Shown: piece after piece, positions 43,228-51,742 of the stretch
How positions within the stretch are numbered: the first letter of the stretch is position 1
Layout: each line of letters begins with the position of its first letter
Source: CAYZTY01 sp964444665
Lineage (GTDB): Bacteria; Planctomycetota; Phycisphaerae; Sedimentisphaerales; CAYZTY01
Reading direction: 5' to 3'
Assembly: GCA_964444665.1 (NCBI GenBank)
Contig: CAYUIE010000015.1
Location: forward strand, 1-64,000
Length of the DNA stretch: 64,000 nt
The notes under the pieces: generated by a model
Databases searched by the model: none
What the model was told of the DNA's origin: nothing
What the model saw: the letters and a program-made list of their open reading frames with translations, nothing else
Program-made: the position numbers and the translations under genes

Positions 43228-45312
43228 ATGTCGAGTGAGCTTAACAAAATCCGCAATATAGGAATAATGGCACATATTGATGCCGGCAAAACAACCATAA
43301 CCGAGCGCACTCTTTATTATACCGGCAAAATATACAAGATGGGCGAAGTGCACCATGGGACTGCAGTGATGGACTATCTGGAAGAGGAGCAGCAAAGGGG
43401 TATTACGATAACTTCAGCGGCGACAAGTTGTCCCTGGCGCCGGTTCAATATAAATCTGATAGATACTCCCGGGCACGTGGATTTCACTGCAGAAGTTGAA
43501 AGGTCACTGCGTGTCTTGGATGGAGCAGTTGCCGTCCTGGATGCCAGCGAGGGCGTGCAGGCTCAGACCGAAACAGTATGGCGGCAGGGCCGGAAGTACG
43601 GGTTGCCGTGTCTATGCTTTGTGAACAAGATGGACAAAGTCGGGGCGGATTTTGAGATGACTGTTGAAAGTATTCATGACAGACTGGTGGCCAATCCGGT
43701 GCTGGTTCAGCTTCCGATAGGGGCGGAAAAAGACTTTCGAGGAATAATTGACCTTATCGATATGCGAGCCGTTTTCTATCAAAAAGAAAAGTTGGGCGCG
43801 AGTTTTGTAGAAACCCAGATACCGGCTGAACTGGCGGACAAGGCAGCAATGTGGCAGAGTAAAATGATTGAGACAGTAGCCGAGGAGGATGGAGAACTTA
43901 TGGATATGTTCGTTCACAACAGACCGGTTAGTACAGATAAGCTGCGAAGTGTGATTAGAACAGCGGTGCTGACGGCTCGTGTTAATCCGGTGTTTTGTGG
44001 TTCTGCGCTTCGGTACATCGGCTTGCAAAGACTGCTGGACGGGGTGGTTGACTATCTTCCCTCACCTCTGGACAGGCCGGTCATAAAGGGTCATAAGCCC
44101 GACAAAAAGAAGACTGAAGTTTCCGTGAAGTGTGACCCTAAGAAGACATTGGTTGCGATAGCCTTCAAGATTACAAGTGACCAGCATGGGGATTTGAATT
44201 TTCTGCGGATTTATCAGGGCAGGCTTAAATCGGGCTCGAGGGTGCTAAATGCCAATAGAAATATCAAGGAAAATGTTACGCGTATATTTGAAATGCACGC
44301 CAATTCCCGTAAGCTTTTGGACTCGGCTTCAGCCGGTGATATTGTAGCGGTTGTTGGTCTGAAAGGCACGTTGACAGGGGATACGATATGCGATTCGAAA
44401 GCACCGGTTGTCCTGGAAAGTATTACATTTCCGGAGGCGGTGATGAATATGTCGATAGAGCCTCGCACGTCCCAGGAGCGTCCAAGATTAGCAGAGGCGC
44501 TGGCAGTTTTAAGACGGGAAGACCCGACTTTTGCCTGCAAGGTTGACCCTGAGACCGGCCAGACAATAATCAGCGGAATGGGTGAACTGCACCTGGAAAT
44601 ACTACAGCACAAGTTGACAAAGGATATGAAAGTCAATGTGAGGATAAGCAGGCCGAGGGTTGCTTACAAAGAGGCGATTACTCAAACGGTACAGGAGGAG
44701 GGCAAATTTGTCCGTCAAACCGGTGGCCGGGGGCAATATGGACACGTTGTATTGAGTTTAGAGCCGCTGTTTGATACGGAGGGCTGCTATGTCAGGGAAA
44801 TTGAGTTTGAAAATCATTCATCAGGCTCTTCTGTGCCTCGGGAGTACATACATGCAGTGGAGCGAGGCGTTAGAGACGCTCTTGCCTGTGGTGTGCTGGC
44901 GAGTTATCCCGTTGTAGGAGTTAAGGTTACGTTAATTGACGGGTCGTATCATTCGGTTGATTCATCAGAGTTGGCTTTTGAGCAGGCCGCGATGCGTGCA
45001 ATAAACAATGCTATGGAGAAAGCAGGTCCAGTGCTGCTTGAGCCCATTATGCTGGTGCAGATAGTCGTCCCTGAAGCTAATTTTGGCTCTGTTCAGGGTG
45101 GTTTGATAGCGAAAAGAGGGGTAATAATTGGAACACGGATGCATGGAAAAATGCGGATAATCGACGCTAAAGTGCCCTTGTCCAGTATGTTTGGCTACTC
45201 GAGCGAGGTACGTAGCGCCACAGCTGGACGTGGAAACTTTGTTATGGAACCCCTGACATACGAGCGGGTTCCGGAGCAAATTAGTAAGAAAATTGTTTCA
45301 GGATACTATTAA
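43228..45312 (+). CDS. fusA: Elongation factor G
   Basis: 694 residues from ATG at 43228; the preceding TTG codon is not needed. GTPase motifs: A-H-I-D-A-G-K-T-T (~15-23), R-G-I-T-I-T-S-A-A, D-T-P-G-H (~81-85), N-K-M-D (~135-138). Domain II-V motifs include E-P-R-T-S-Q-E-R (~412-419), G-M-G-E-L-H-L-E and the domain IV tip R-Q-T-G-G-R-G-Q-Y-G-H-V. It drives translocation of tRNA and mRNA. Location next to rpsG argues for the housekeeping EF-G rather than a paralogue. The usual tuf copy after it is missing. Confidence 0.96.
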   Translation: MSSELNKIRNIGIMAHIDAGKTTITERTLYYTGKIYKMGEVHHGTAVMDYLEEEQQRGITITSAATSCPWRRFNINLIDTPGHVDFTAEVERSLRVLDGAVAVLDASEGVQAQTETVWRQGRKYGLPCLCFVNKMDKVGADFEMTVESIHDRLVANPVLVQLPIGAEKDFRGIIDLIDMRAVFYQKEKLGASFVETQIPAELADKAAMWQSKMIETVAEEDGELMDMFVHNRPVSTDKLRSVIRTAVLTARVNPVFCGSALRYIGLQRLLDGVVDYLPSPLDRPVIKGHKPDKKKTEVSVKCDPKKTLVAIAFKITSDQHGDLNFLRIYQGRLKSGSRVLNANRNIKENVTRIFEMHANSRKLLDSASAGDIVAVVGLKGTLTGDTICDSKAPVVLESITFPEAVMNMSIEPRTSQERPRLAEALAVLRREDPTFACKVDPETGQTIISGMGELHLEILQHKLTKDMKVNVRISRPRVAYKEAITQTVQEEGKFVRQTGGRGQYGHVVLSLEPLFDTEGCYVREIEFENHSSGSSVPREYIHAVERGVRDALACGVLASYPVVGVKVTLIDGSYHSVDSSELAFEQAAMRAINNAMEKAGPVLLEPIMLVQIVVPEANFGSVQGGLIAKRGVIIGTRMHGKMRIIDAKVPLSSMFGYSSEVRSATAGRGNFVMEPLTYERVPEQISKKIVSGYY

Positions 45313-45936
45313 TACCCACTGTTGAGTGTTTTATTTGAATTAAGGAGTTTATACATCCATAATAGGTATCGAAGATGCACGGACGATTTTTTTGCCGATA
45401 GAAATTTTTTTTTATGGACATATTGTTGACGATTTGGCATAGGCGTGTTATAAATTGAAAATTTCAGCCAAAACAAGTTTATGTTAAGGATGGCTTCGCC
45501 CCCATTGGAGTGAGGCGATGGGAGAGTATTGCCTTTTTTGATTGATATTATTTGGGGCCTGTATTTCTGGGTATGGCTGATTGTGGTTCCGTTTGTGGTC
45601 AGTGTGTAAAAGGAAAAATCTGGCTTTTTAGTTAGTGTTGCAAGGATGTATTAATGAAAATTGTCACAGCGAATAAGCTGTGTGCCTGAAAATTATTATT
45701 TTTCTTTCAAAACGGCATTGGATGCCTAACCCCGACTTTGGGGTAGTGAATTCTTAAGGAAGGCGTATCTAAGCCTTTCCTGCCAATTTTTTTGAATTGC
45801 TTTTTACAAACTGTGATTAGTGGCGTTGTGTTTTGTAGAGTTACGAATTACGGTGGAGAAAAGCGTATATTGTTACACTAAGTTTTTTGCTTAAGGCGGT
45901 ATTTTAGCTGAGATTATAAAAACTCGGGAGAGTTAA
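45313..45936. other. Promoter and long structured leader of the S10 cluster
   Basis: No protein-coding signal and no tuf remnant. A strong promoter at 45426-45454 predicts a start near 45461, leaving a ~475-base leader before rpsJ. The leader holds a chain of hairpins: CCCAT/ATGGG (45501-45522), CACAGC/GCTGTG (45665-45682), GGCAT/ATGCC (~45713-45725), CCCC/GGGG (~45730-45743) and GGAAGGC/GCCTTTCC (~45760-45781). Confidence 0.6.
45426..45454 (+). promoter_or_regulatory. Strong sigma70-type promoter for the S10 cluster
   Basis: TTGACG (45426-45431), an exact 17-base spacer, and TATAAA (45449-45454), preceded by A/T-rich sequence. It is the best promoter match in the window. Confidence 0.75.
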
Positions 45937-46251
45937 GTGGCGCAGGAAAGCGAAAGAATCAGGATACGAATGGAATCATACGACCACAGGGCACTTGACG
46001 CCTCTGCAAAGGAAATTGTCGACCATGCCCGGAGGACAAATGCACGAGTACGTGGACCTGTTCCACTACCAACGCGAATAGAACGTTATACTGTTCTGCG
46101 GAGCCCGCATATAGATAAGAAATCGCGTGAACAGTTCGAAATGCGAACACATAAGCGACTGATAGATATTTATGAGGCCAATGCCCGGACAGTCGAAGCA
46201 CTTAATCGTCTCGTGGTTCCTGCGGGCGTTTATGTGAAGATCAAGGCGTAA
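45937..46251 (+). CDS. rpsJ: Ribosomal protein S10 (uS10)
   Basis: 104 residues starting at GTG (M-A-Q-E-S-E-R-I-R-I-R-M). The loop R-G-P-V-P-L-P-T-R (~39-47) and the H-K-R-L-I-D-I segment are typical. Besides its 30S role, S10 is the NusE antitermination factor that can bind NusG, encoded upstream. First gene of the S10 cluster; GGGAG precedes the start. Confidence 0.97.
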   Translation: MAQESERIRIRMESYDHRALDASAKEIVDHARRTNARVRGPVPLPTRIERYTVLRSPHIDKKSREQFEMRTHKRLIDIYEANARTVEALNRLVVPAGVYVKIKA

Positions 46252-46309
46252 TAGCTGTCCGGGGAAGGCAATTTTGACAATAGGCTGTGAAAAGAAACGA
46301 TAAAGTGAA

Positions 46310-46957
46310 ATGGTAATGTTGCTGGGTAAAAAAGTTGGAATGACACGGCTTTACGACGAGACGGGACGTATAATGCCGGTAACCGTAATTCAGCTCGGTC
46401 CCTGTACTGTTTTGCAGGTTAAGACGACTGAGGACGACGGATATTGCGCTGTGCAATTAGGCTACGAGGACGTGAAAGCATCCCGTAGGAAAAAGCCGGC
46501 AGTTGGACATTCAGCTAAAGCCGATACAAACCCGAAGAAGTATGTTAAAGAAATGCGACTGCCGGAAAAGACCGAATCAGACTACAAACAGGGACAAGAA
46601 ATCACTGTTTCGGCTTTCTCAGATGTGAAATATGTAGACGTTACAGGTGTGAGTAAAGGCAAGGGTTTCGCAGGTGTAATGAAACGACATGGCTTTAAAG
46701 GCTTTCCGGCTTCACATGGTACGGAAAGGAAGCACAGGGCACCGGGGTCGATTTCGAGTTTTGCAAGTGATGCCGGTCATGGTGGGAGCGTGAAAAAAGG
46801 GAAAAAGATGGCCGGGCATATGGGGCACAGAACAGTAACTACTCGTAATCATAGCCTTGTATCGATAGATGAGAAAAGAGATTTGCTTATAGTTAAAGGT
46901 GCTGTTGCAGGTCCATCGGGAGGATATGTATTAGTTCGCAGCTCCAAGAAGCAGTAA
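46310..46957 (+). CDS. rplC: Ribosomal protein L3 (uL3)
   Basis: 215 residues; ATG at 46310 or at 46316 (M-L-L-G-K-K-V-G-M-T-R) are both possible. The extended loop reaching the peptidyl-transferase centre is present (G-K-G-F-A-G-V-M-K-R-H-G-F, then P-G-S-I-S-S-F). The Gln methylated by PrmB in E. coli is not at the usual place (G-S-I-S instead of G-S-I-G-Q). It primes early 50S assembly. Confidence 0.97.
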   Translation: MVMLLGKKVGMTRLYDETGRIMPVTVIQLGPCTVLQVKTTEDDGYCAVQLGYEDVKASRRKKPAVGHSAKADTNPKKYVKEMRLPEKTESDYKQGQEITVSAFSDVKYVDVTGVSKGKGFAGVMKRHGFKGFPASHGTERKHRAPGSISSFASDAGHGGSVKKGKKMAGHMGHRTVTTRNHSLVSIDEKRDLLIVKGAVAGPSGGYVLVRSSKKQ

Positions 46958-47004
46958 TTTTACAGCGGTCGGGAAAACCGATTAGGCTGAGGTTTTTATA
47001 GAAT

Positions 47005-47655
47005 ATGATTGATTTACCCGTATATAACCGAGAAGGACGTGAGGTCGAAACGTTAGAGGTGGATGAAGTGGTTTTTGGAACAAAGGTGAGATATCCGCTA
47101 CTAAAGCAGGCTATCGTTATGTATCATAATAACAAACGTATAGGAACGGCCGCAACGAAGAGTAGAGGTATGGTGACCGGGTCAACAAGGAAGATTTATC
47201 GGCAGAAGGGGACCGGCTATGCGCGTATGGGGACGGTACGGTCCAATATTCGCAAGGGCGGCGGCGTTACATTCGCGAAAAAGCTGAGAGATTTTTCACA
47301 AAGAATGCCCAGGAAACAGAAAAGGCTTGCAAGAGACTCGGCGATATTGGTCAAGCTGCTGTCCAATAACATTGTGGTGGTTGATGAGCTGGACTTCGAA
47401 AGGCCCAGGACGAAGGATTTTGTCAGCCTGCTTGGGAATCTCAAGATTGACCGAGGCTGCCTGGTGGCGGTGGATAGACTGGACGATAATCTTTACAAAT
47501 CGGCCCGGAACGTACCAAGAGTCGATGTGATGAGCATTGCGGATTTGAATGCAGGAGATATATGTAGACGGCAGAAGATGCTCTTCACAAAAGAAGCATT
47601 TATAAAACTGTCAGGTAAACAGAACAATAACTCAAAACAGGTCAGAAACGAATAA
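47005..47655 (+). CDS. rplD: Ribosomal protein L4 (uL4)
   Basis: 216 residues. The tunnel loop G-S-T-R-K-I-Y-R-Q-K-G-T-G-Y-A-R (~51-66) is standard. The globular part contains R-D-S-A-I-L-V-K-L and the C-terminal I-A-D-L-N-A-G-D-I region. In E. coli L4 also represses the S10 operon through the leader; here a long leader exists upstream of rpsJ. A terminator-like inverted repeat spans its 3' end. Confidence 0.97.
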   Translation: MIDLPVYNREGREVETLEVDEVVFGTKVRYPLLKQAIVMYHNNKRIGTAATKSRGMVTGSTRKIYRQKGTGYARMGTVRSNIRKGGGVTFAKKLRDFSQRMPRKQKRLARDSAILVKLLSNNIVVVDELDFERPRTKDFVSLLGNLKIDRGCLVAVDRLDDNLYKSARNVPRVDVMSIADLNAGDICRRQKMLFTKEAFIKLSGKQNNNSKQVRNE

Positions 47656-47691
47656 CATTGTCAGGTTTTTGTTTTTGACCTGTTTTTTTTT
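47634..47691 (+). terminator. Terminator-like inverted repeat after rplD
   Basis: AAAACAGGTCA (47634-47644) is the exact complement of TGACCTGTTTT (47676-47686), and eight T follow the second GACCTG. It overlaps the last codons of rplD. It may attenuate transcription within the operon. Confidence 0.5.
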
Positions 47692-47713
47692 ATTATTACG
47701 GACAGGTACAGTA

Positions 47714-47992
47714 ATGGAAGATTTTAATGTTGTAGTTCGGCCTTTGATTACTGAGCAGTCGGTACATTTTGCCAACAACCGGAGTGCTTACGCATTTGAA
47801 GTCAATCCGGCGGCGAACAAAGAGCAGATAAGGAATGCGATAGAGAGACTGTATAATGTCAAAGTCCGGGAAGTCAGAACGGCAAACCAAAAAAGTAAAT
47901 CTCGTCGCAGAGGCAGAACTATAGGTTGGACTTCCCGCTGGAAGAAAGCCGTAGTGGTTCTGGAAGAAGAGTATCATATAGATTTATTTTAG
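47714..47992 (+). CDS. rplW: Ribosomal protein L23 (uL23)
   Basis: 92 residues from ATG at 47714 (M-E-D-F-N-V-V-V-R-P-L-I-T-E). The open frame extends 45 bases upstream, but that part overlaps the terminator-like T-tract and does not resemble L23. The R-P-x-x-T-E-Q-S start, V-N-P-A-A-N-K-E-Q-I and C-terminal G-R-T-I-G-W-T-S-R-W-K-K-A are typical. It sits at the exit tunnel, where SRP and trigger factor dock. Confidence 0.96.
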   Translation: MEDFNVVVRPLITEQSVHFANNRSAYAFEVNPAANKEQIRNAIERLYNVKVREVRTANQKSKSRRRGRTIGWTSRWKKAVVVLEEEYHIDLF

Positions 47993-48019
47993 TCTATTTA
48001 GCAAAAAAGGCGGTCAGAT

Positions 48020-48862
48020 ATGGGAATTAGACTTTACAAACCGACGACACCCGGCCGGCGAAAAAGTTCAGTCAATGATTATAAAGAGCTTACAACAAGC
48101 AGACCCAACAAGGCGTTGTGTGTACGAATTAAGAAGAGCGGCGGGCGAAATAATCAGGGCGTTACGACGAGCCGATTTCGGGGCGGCGGGAGTAGAAAGA
48201 TATATCGCATAATAGATTTTAAAAGGAATAAGGACGGAGTACCGGCCAAGGTCGCAACGATTGAATACGATCCGAACCGCAACTGTTTTATATCGCTGCT
48301 TCATTATGCCGATGGCGAGAAGCGTTACATTTTAACGCCGCTGGGTGTAAAAGTAGGAGACGTTGTGGAGAGTGGAGCGGGAGTTGAGCCGAAGCCGGGT
48401 AATGCGATGCCGTTGCAGGCTGTTCCATCAGGTGTTGAGGTGCATAATATTGAAATGACGGCGGGGGCAGGAGGTAAGCTGGTCAGGAGTGCCGGCGGTA
48501 CAGCGAGGATTATGGCAAAAGAGGGTGATTGGGTGACGCTGATACTACCGAGCGGCGAGATGCGAATGGTGCGAAAGGAGTGTCGAGCTACGGTTGGCCA
48601 GTTGAGCAATCCTGACTTCCAAAATATAAGCATTGGCAAGGCAGGGCGCAAACGGCATATGGGCCGTCGACCTCATGTTAGAGGTAAAGCAATGAACCCG
48701 GTGGCGCATCCGATGGGCGGAGGTGAAGGCCGAGCAAACGGAGGCAGACACCCATGTTCACCAACCGGAGTGCTGGCAAAAGGAGGTAAGACGCGAAATC
48801 GGCGTAAAACAAGTAATAAACGAATAATTCGTAGGCGCAAAAGCCGGGCCAGCGCCAAGTGA
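48020..48862 (+). CDS. rplB: Ribosomal protein L2 (uL2)
   Basis: 280 residues. N-terminal Y-K-P-T-T-P-G-R-R, a central OB/SH3-like body (E-Y-D-P-N-R-N) and the C-terminal extension toward the peptidyl-transferase centre are all present. The highly conserved V-D-H-P-H-G-G-G-E-G-R is V-A-H-P-M-G-G-G-E-G-R here: the first His is kept, but Asp and the second His are changed. It supports subunit association and peptide-bond formation. Confidence 0.97.
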   Translation: MGIRLYKPTTPGRRKSSVNDYKELTTSRPNKALCVRIKKSGGRNNQGVTTSRFRGGGSRKIYRIIDFKRNKDGVPAKVATIEYDPNRNCFISLLHYADGEKRYILTPLGVKVGDVVESGAGVEPKPGNAMPLQAVPSGVEVHNIEMTAGAGGKLVRSAGGTARIMAKEGDWVTLILPSGEMRMVRKECRATVGQLSNPDFQNISIGKAGRKRHMGRRPHVRGKAMNPVAHPMGGGEGRANGGRHPCSPTGVLAKGGKTRNRRKTSNKRIIRRRKSRASAK

Positions 48863-48910
48863 TTATATGGGTCCGGGGCAGCAATTATATTTATCGCAGA
48901 GAGGTTTTTA

Positions 48911-49177
48911 ATGGGAAGGTCGCTGAAAAAAGGGCCATTTGTAGACGAGAAGTTGTTTGCAAAGGTAAGAAGGCAAAATGAGCAGGGCAGCCGGGAACCT
49001 ATAAAAACCTGGGCAAGACGATGTACTATTGTTCCGGAATTTGTCGGGCACACTTTTAGTGTTCACAACGGTAAGATATTTCATAAAGTTTTTGTCACCG
49101 AGGATATGGTAGGTCATAAGCTGGGCGAATTCTCGCCGACAAGAACGTTTAAGGGCCATTCAGGCAGCAGGAAATAA
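48911..49177 (+). CDS. rpsS: Ribosomal protein S19 (uS19)
   Basis: 88 residues. M-G-R-S-L-K-K-G-P-F start and the V-P-E-F-V-G-H-T-F and L-G-E-F-S-P-T-R-T-F motifs are standard. It binds S13 (encoded at 59350) in the 30S head. Between rplB and rplV as in the canonical S10 operon. Confidence 0.97.
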   Translation: MGRSLKKGPFVDEKLFAKVRRQNEQGSREPIKTWARRCTIVPEFVGHTFSVHNGKIFHKVFVTEDMVGHKLGEFSPTRTFKGHSGSRK

Positions 49178-49213
49178 GTCTGTGGCTGTGTTAAAAATCC
49201 GTAAGGTTTGTAT

Positions 49214-49762
49214 ATGCTGGATAGCAGAAAATTGAGTCAGCTTAGTCAGGAACGGCAGCTTACTGCTGAGAGTCTCGCGGAGCAGTTATTACGAAAAGGC
49301 CTTCGCGGTAGAAAGGCCGTTGCTGCCATTAAGAACTGGTTGAAGGGCGTTCACAAACCTATTCCTCGAAGGGCGGATGTTGAACGGCTGGCTTCTGCGT
49401 TAGGTGTGGATGTAAATGATTTGAGTTTGTGGTGTGCGTCTCATCGTTATGCTCCGATTTCACCCAGGAAAGCAAGGCTGGTAACGCAGTTGGTTACCGG
49501 CAGGCCCGTGCAGGAGGCATTGGACCTTTTGAAATTTACGCCAAAGCGAGCGGCGAGCATAGTTGAAAAGGTATTACGCAGCGCTGTTGCCAATGCTGAT
49601 GAACAGGAAGTTGACTTAGAGAGCCTGTATGTAAGTGAGGCACGTGTGGATGAAGCCGGCACCCGAATCGGTACAAAAAGATGGATTGCAAAAGACAGAG
49701 GCAGGATTCATCCTATTAATAAACGAGCCAGTCATATTCAGATAACTGTTTCTCAGGATTAA
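49214..49762 (+). CDS. rplV: Ribosomal protein L22 (uL22) with N-terminal HTH-like extension
   Basis: 182 residues from ATG at 49214 with TAAGG upstream; L22 is usually ~110. Residues ~77-182 are L22 (H-R-Y-A-P-I-S-P-R-K-A-R-L-V, then K-R-A-S-H-I-Q-I-T-V at the end), including the tunnel loop region D-E-A-G-T-R-I-G-T-K-R. Residues ~7-72 look like an XRE/Cro-type helix-turn-helix: L-T-A-E-S-L-A-E-Q-L-L, a middle A-I-K-N-W-L-K-G-V-H-K-P-I, and V-E-R-L-A-S-A-L-G-V-D-V-N-D-L. Whether this part binds DNA or RNA, or is a structural tail on the ribosome surface, is unknown. Confidence 0.95.
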   Translation: MLDSRKLSQLSQERQLTAESLAEQLLRKGLRGRKAVAAIKNWLKGVHKPIPRRADVERLASALGVDVNDLSLWCASHRYAPISPRKARLVTQLVTGRPVQEALDLLKFTPKRAASIVEKVLRSAVANADEQEVDLESLYVSEARVDEAGTRIGTKRWIAKDRGRIHPINKRASHIQITVSQD

Positions 49763-49792
49763 ATGACTGAGCAAAAAATATTTATGCGGGCT

Positions 49793-49829
49793 TCTCGGCC
49801 TCCGGGTTTATATAGCGAAGTGCCGAGAT
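49793..49829 (+). promoter_or_regulatory. Hairpin between rplV and rpsC
   Basis: TCTCGGC pairs with GCCGAGA across a ~22-base loop in the 140-base gap before rpsC. No T-tract, so it may be an RNA processing or stability structure. Confidence 0.4.
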
Positions 49830-49902
49830 GAGAGTTGCCTTTATCTTTAGATGTTTGTTTTAAGTTGTTGTTGAATTATTTACTATAAGTTGTGAGATAG
49901 TT

Positions 49903-50778
49903 ATGGGTCAGAAGACTTCACCGATTGGGTTTCGAACGGGCATAACGCTCGACTGGAAGAGCACGTGGTATTCTCCAAAAGACAGTTACGGCGAATTTCT
50001 TGTGGAAGACCACAAGATTCGAGAGTATGTGGAGGATAAGTTTAATAAGCAGCCACCTTACACGGCGATTTCAAAGGTTGATATATCCAGGACACGTAAT
50101 GAAGTAAAAGTTTCTCTTCATACCGCACGGCCTGGGATGGTAATAGGTCCTCGAGGTGCGGAGGTCGACAAGCTTAAGGAAGAGCTTGAGCAATTGGTGG
50201 GCCGAAGTATCAATGTAAGCGTGGTTGAGGTGAAGGAACCTTCATTGGATGCCAAGCTTGTGGCGGATTTGATTACGGCACAACTGCAGAAACGTGCTGC
50301 CTTCAGGCGGATAATGAAGCAGCAGTGTGAGGCGGCTATGGGTGCGGGAGCCAAGGGCGTTAAGATTATCTGTTCCGGCCGTCTTGGCGGAGCAGAAATG
50401 TCGAGGAAGGAGATTCAAAAACTTGGCAGTATTCCTCTGCAGACACTTGATGCCAATGTGGATTATGCGGTATCGACGGCGAAAACAACTTATGGAGCTA
50501 TAGGCGTGAAAGTTTGGATATATAAAGGCAAGTTTGGCGAAGAGGTGCAGCCGACGAGTCGACCTCGTCGTGGACGAGCAAGACGCCGAGTGCAGAGGAC
50601 GTCCGGACCACGTGCTGAGGCCGAACAAAACCAAGGGCAGTCAACTCGACGGAGTAAAAAGGTGGCCGCGGCAAAAGAGACAGGCTCATCAGTTGCCGCT
50701 GAAAAAGGCCCAGACAGCCAGACAGATAAGCCCTCCCAAAAGAGTAAAGTGAAAAAAGCGGATACGGAAGGAACATAA
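49903..50778 (+). CDS. rpsC: Ribosomal protein S3 (uS3), long basic C-terminus
   Basis: 291 residues, about 60 longer than E. coli S3. The KH domain with G-P-R-G-A-E-V-D-K-L (~82-91) and the C-terminal S3 fold (G-R-L-G-G-A-E-M-S-R) are intact. Residues ~217-291 are low-complexity Arg/Lys/Ser/Gln, likely disordered. S3 lines the mRNA entry tunnel and acts as part of the ribosomal helicase. rplP follows after one base. Confidence 0.96.
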   Translation: MGQKTSPIGFRTGITLDWKSTWYSPKDSYGEFLVEDHKIREYVEDKFNKQPPYTAISKVDISRTRNEVKVSLHTARPGMVIGPRGAEVDKLKEELEQLVGRSINVSVVEVKEPSLDAKLVADLITAQLQKRAAFRRIMKQQCEAAMGAGAKGVKIICSGRLGGAEMSRKEIQKLGSIPLQTLDANVDYAVSTAKTTYGAIGVKVWIYKGKFGEEVQPTSRPRRGRARRRVQRTSGPRAEAEQNQGQSTRRSKKVAAAKETGSSVAAEKGPDSQTDKPSQKSKVKKADTEGT

Positions 50779-50779
50779 A

Positions 50780-51199
50780 ATGGCTCTGATGCCGAAGAGA
50801 GTTAAATATCGTAAGTTTCAAAGAGGCAAGATGAAAGGCCGGGCCTCGAGGAATAATTTTGTGGCATTTGGTGAATACGGCCTGCAGGCCCTGTCTATGA
50901 GCTGGATAAGTGGTAAGCAAATTGAAGCGGGTCGAGTTGCAGCTACACATTATCTTCATCGTGAAGGAAAGGTTTATGTGCGAATATTTCCGCATCAATC
51001 GGTAAGCTCAAAACCCCTGGAAACTCGAATGGGCAAGGGTAAGGGCGAGATAGACCATTGGGTGGCAAAGGTGTGGCCCGGCACGATAATGTTTGAGATT
51101 GGTGGTGTGACAGAAGAGGTAGCCAAAAAGGCAATGCTGCGAGTGGCTCATAAAATGCCTATCAGATGCAGGTTTGTTATGCGAAGACACACGCTGTAA
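50780..51199 (+). CDS. rplP: Ribosomal protein L16 (uL16)
   Basis: 139 residues. M-P-K-R-V-K-Y-R-K near the start, R-M-G-K-G-K-G-E-I-D-H-W-V-A (~82-95) and the C-terminal P-I-R-C-R-F-V are standard. It completes the A-site side of the 50S late in assembly. The start codon is separated from the rpsC stop by one base, so translation is probably coupled. Confidence 0.97.
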   Translation: MALMPKRVKYRKFQRGKMKGRASRNNFVAFGEYGLQALSMSWISGKQIEAGRVAATHYLHREGKVYVRIFPHQSVSSKPLETRMGKGKGEIDHWVAKVWPGTIMFEIGGVTEEVAKKAMLRVAHKMPIRCRFVMRRHTL

Positions 51200-51226
51200 A
51201 GCACAGCAGTCAGGCAGAGGTGAGTA

Positions 51227-51433
51227 ATGAAAATTGCTGATGCACGTGAAATGCGACCTGATGAACTGCAGGTCAGTCTTGAGGAGCTTCAGCGACATTT
51301 GTTCGATTTACGTTCACAAGCGGTTACAGAAAAGCTTGAGAATTCGAAGGCGGTCCGGAATGTCAGACGAGACATCGCGCGGATTATGACAGTAATCAGG
51401 GAACGACAGACAGGAGCTGAGCAGACAGTATGA
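51227..51433 (+). CDS. rpmC: Ribosomal protein L29 (uL29)
   Basis: 68 residues forming the usual two-helix hairpin: D-E-L-Q-V-S-L-E-E-L, then K-A-V-R-N-V-R-R-D-I-A-R-I. It lies near the exit tunnel beside L23. Its stop overlaps the rpsQ start (ATGA at 51430-51433). Confidence 0.95.
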   Translation: MKIADAREMRPDELQVSLEELQRHLFDLRSQAVTEKLENSKAVRNVRRDIARIMTVIRERQTGAEQTV

Positions 51434-51693
51434 AACAAGAGGCTAAATCCAAAGTGGAGCAAGGCTTGGTTGTAAGCCGAAGTGGTGATAAGAGTATCAA
51501 AGTAGAGATTGACTATATCACTCAACACCCTAAGTACGGCAAATATATCCGGCGGAGCACAAGATTAGGCGTTCATGATGCCTCAAATCAGGTGACTGTT
51601 GGTGACCTGGTAGAGATTGCCGAATGCCGACCTATGAGTAAGACAAAAAGCTATCGATTGGTTCGAGTGATAAAGAAGGGCAGCGGGGTGTAG
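51430..51693 (+). CDS. rpsQ: Ribosomal protein S17 (uS17)
   Basis: 87 residues, OB fold. K-Y-G-K-Y-I-R-R-S-T-R (~35-45) and D-L-V-E-I-A-E-C-R-P-M-S-K-T-K are typical. Primary 16S rRNA binder. It overlaps rpmC by four bases and is probably coupled to it. Confidence 0.96.
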   Translation: MKQEAKSKVEQGLVVSRSGDKSIKVEIDYITQHPKYGKYIRRSTRLGVHDASNQVTVGDLVEIAECRPMSKTKSYRLVRVIKKGSGV

Positions 51694-51742
51694 AACGCTG
51701 TGAAGCATCGGGGAAAACCGTTGCAATTAAAGGAGCGTGGAT

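Noticed and set aside
45313..45936. Decayed second tuf gene between fusA and rpsJ
   Set aside because: No EF-Tu motif is found in any frame; the stretch has a promoter and hairpins.
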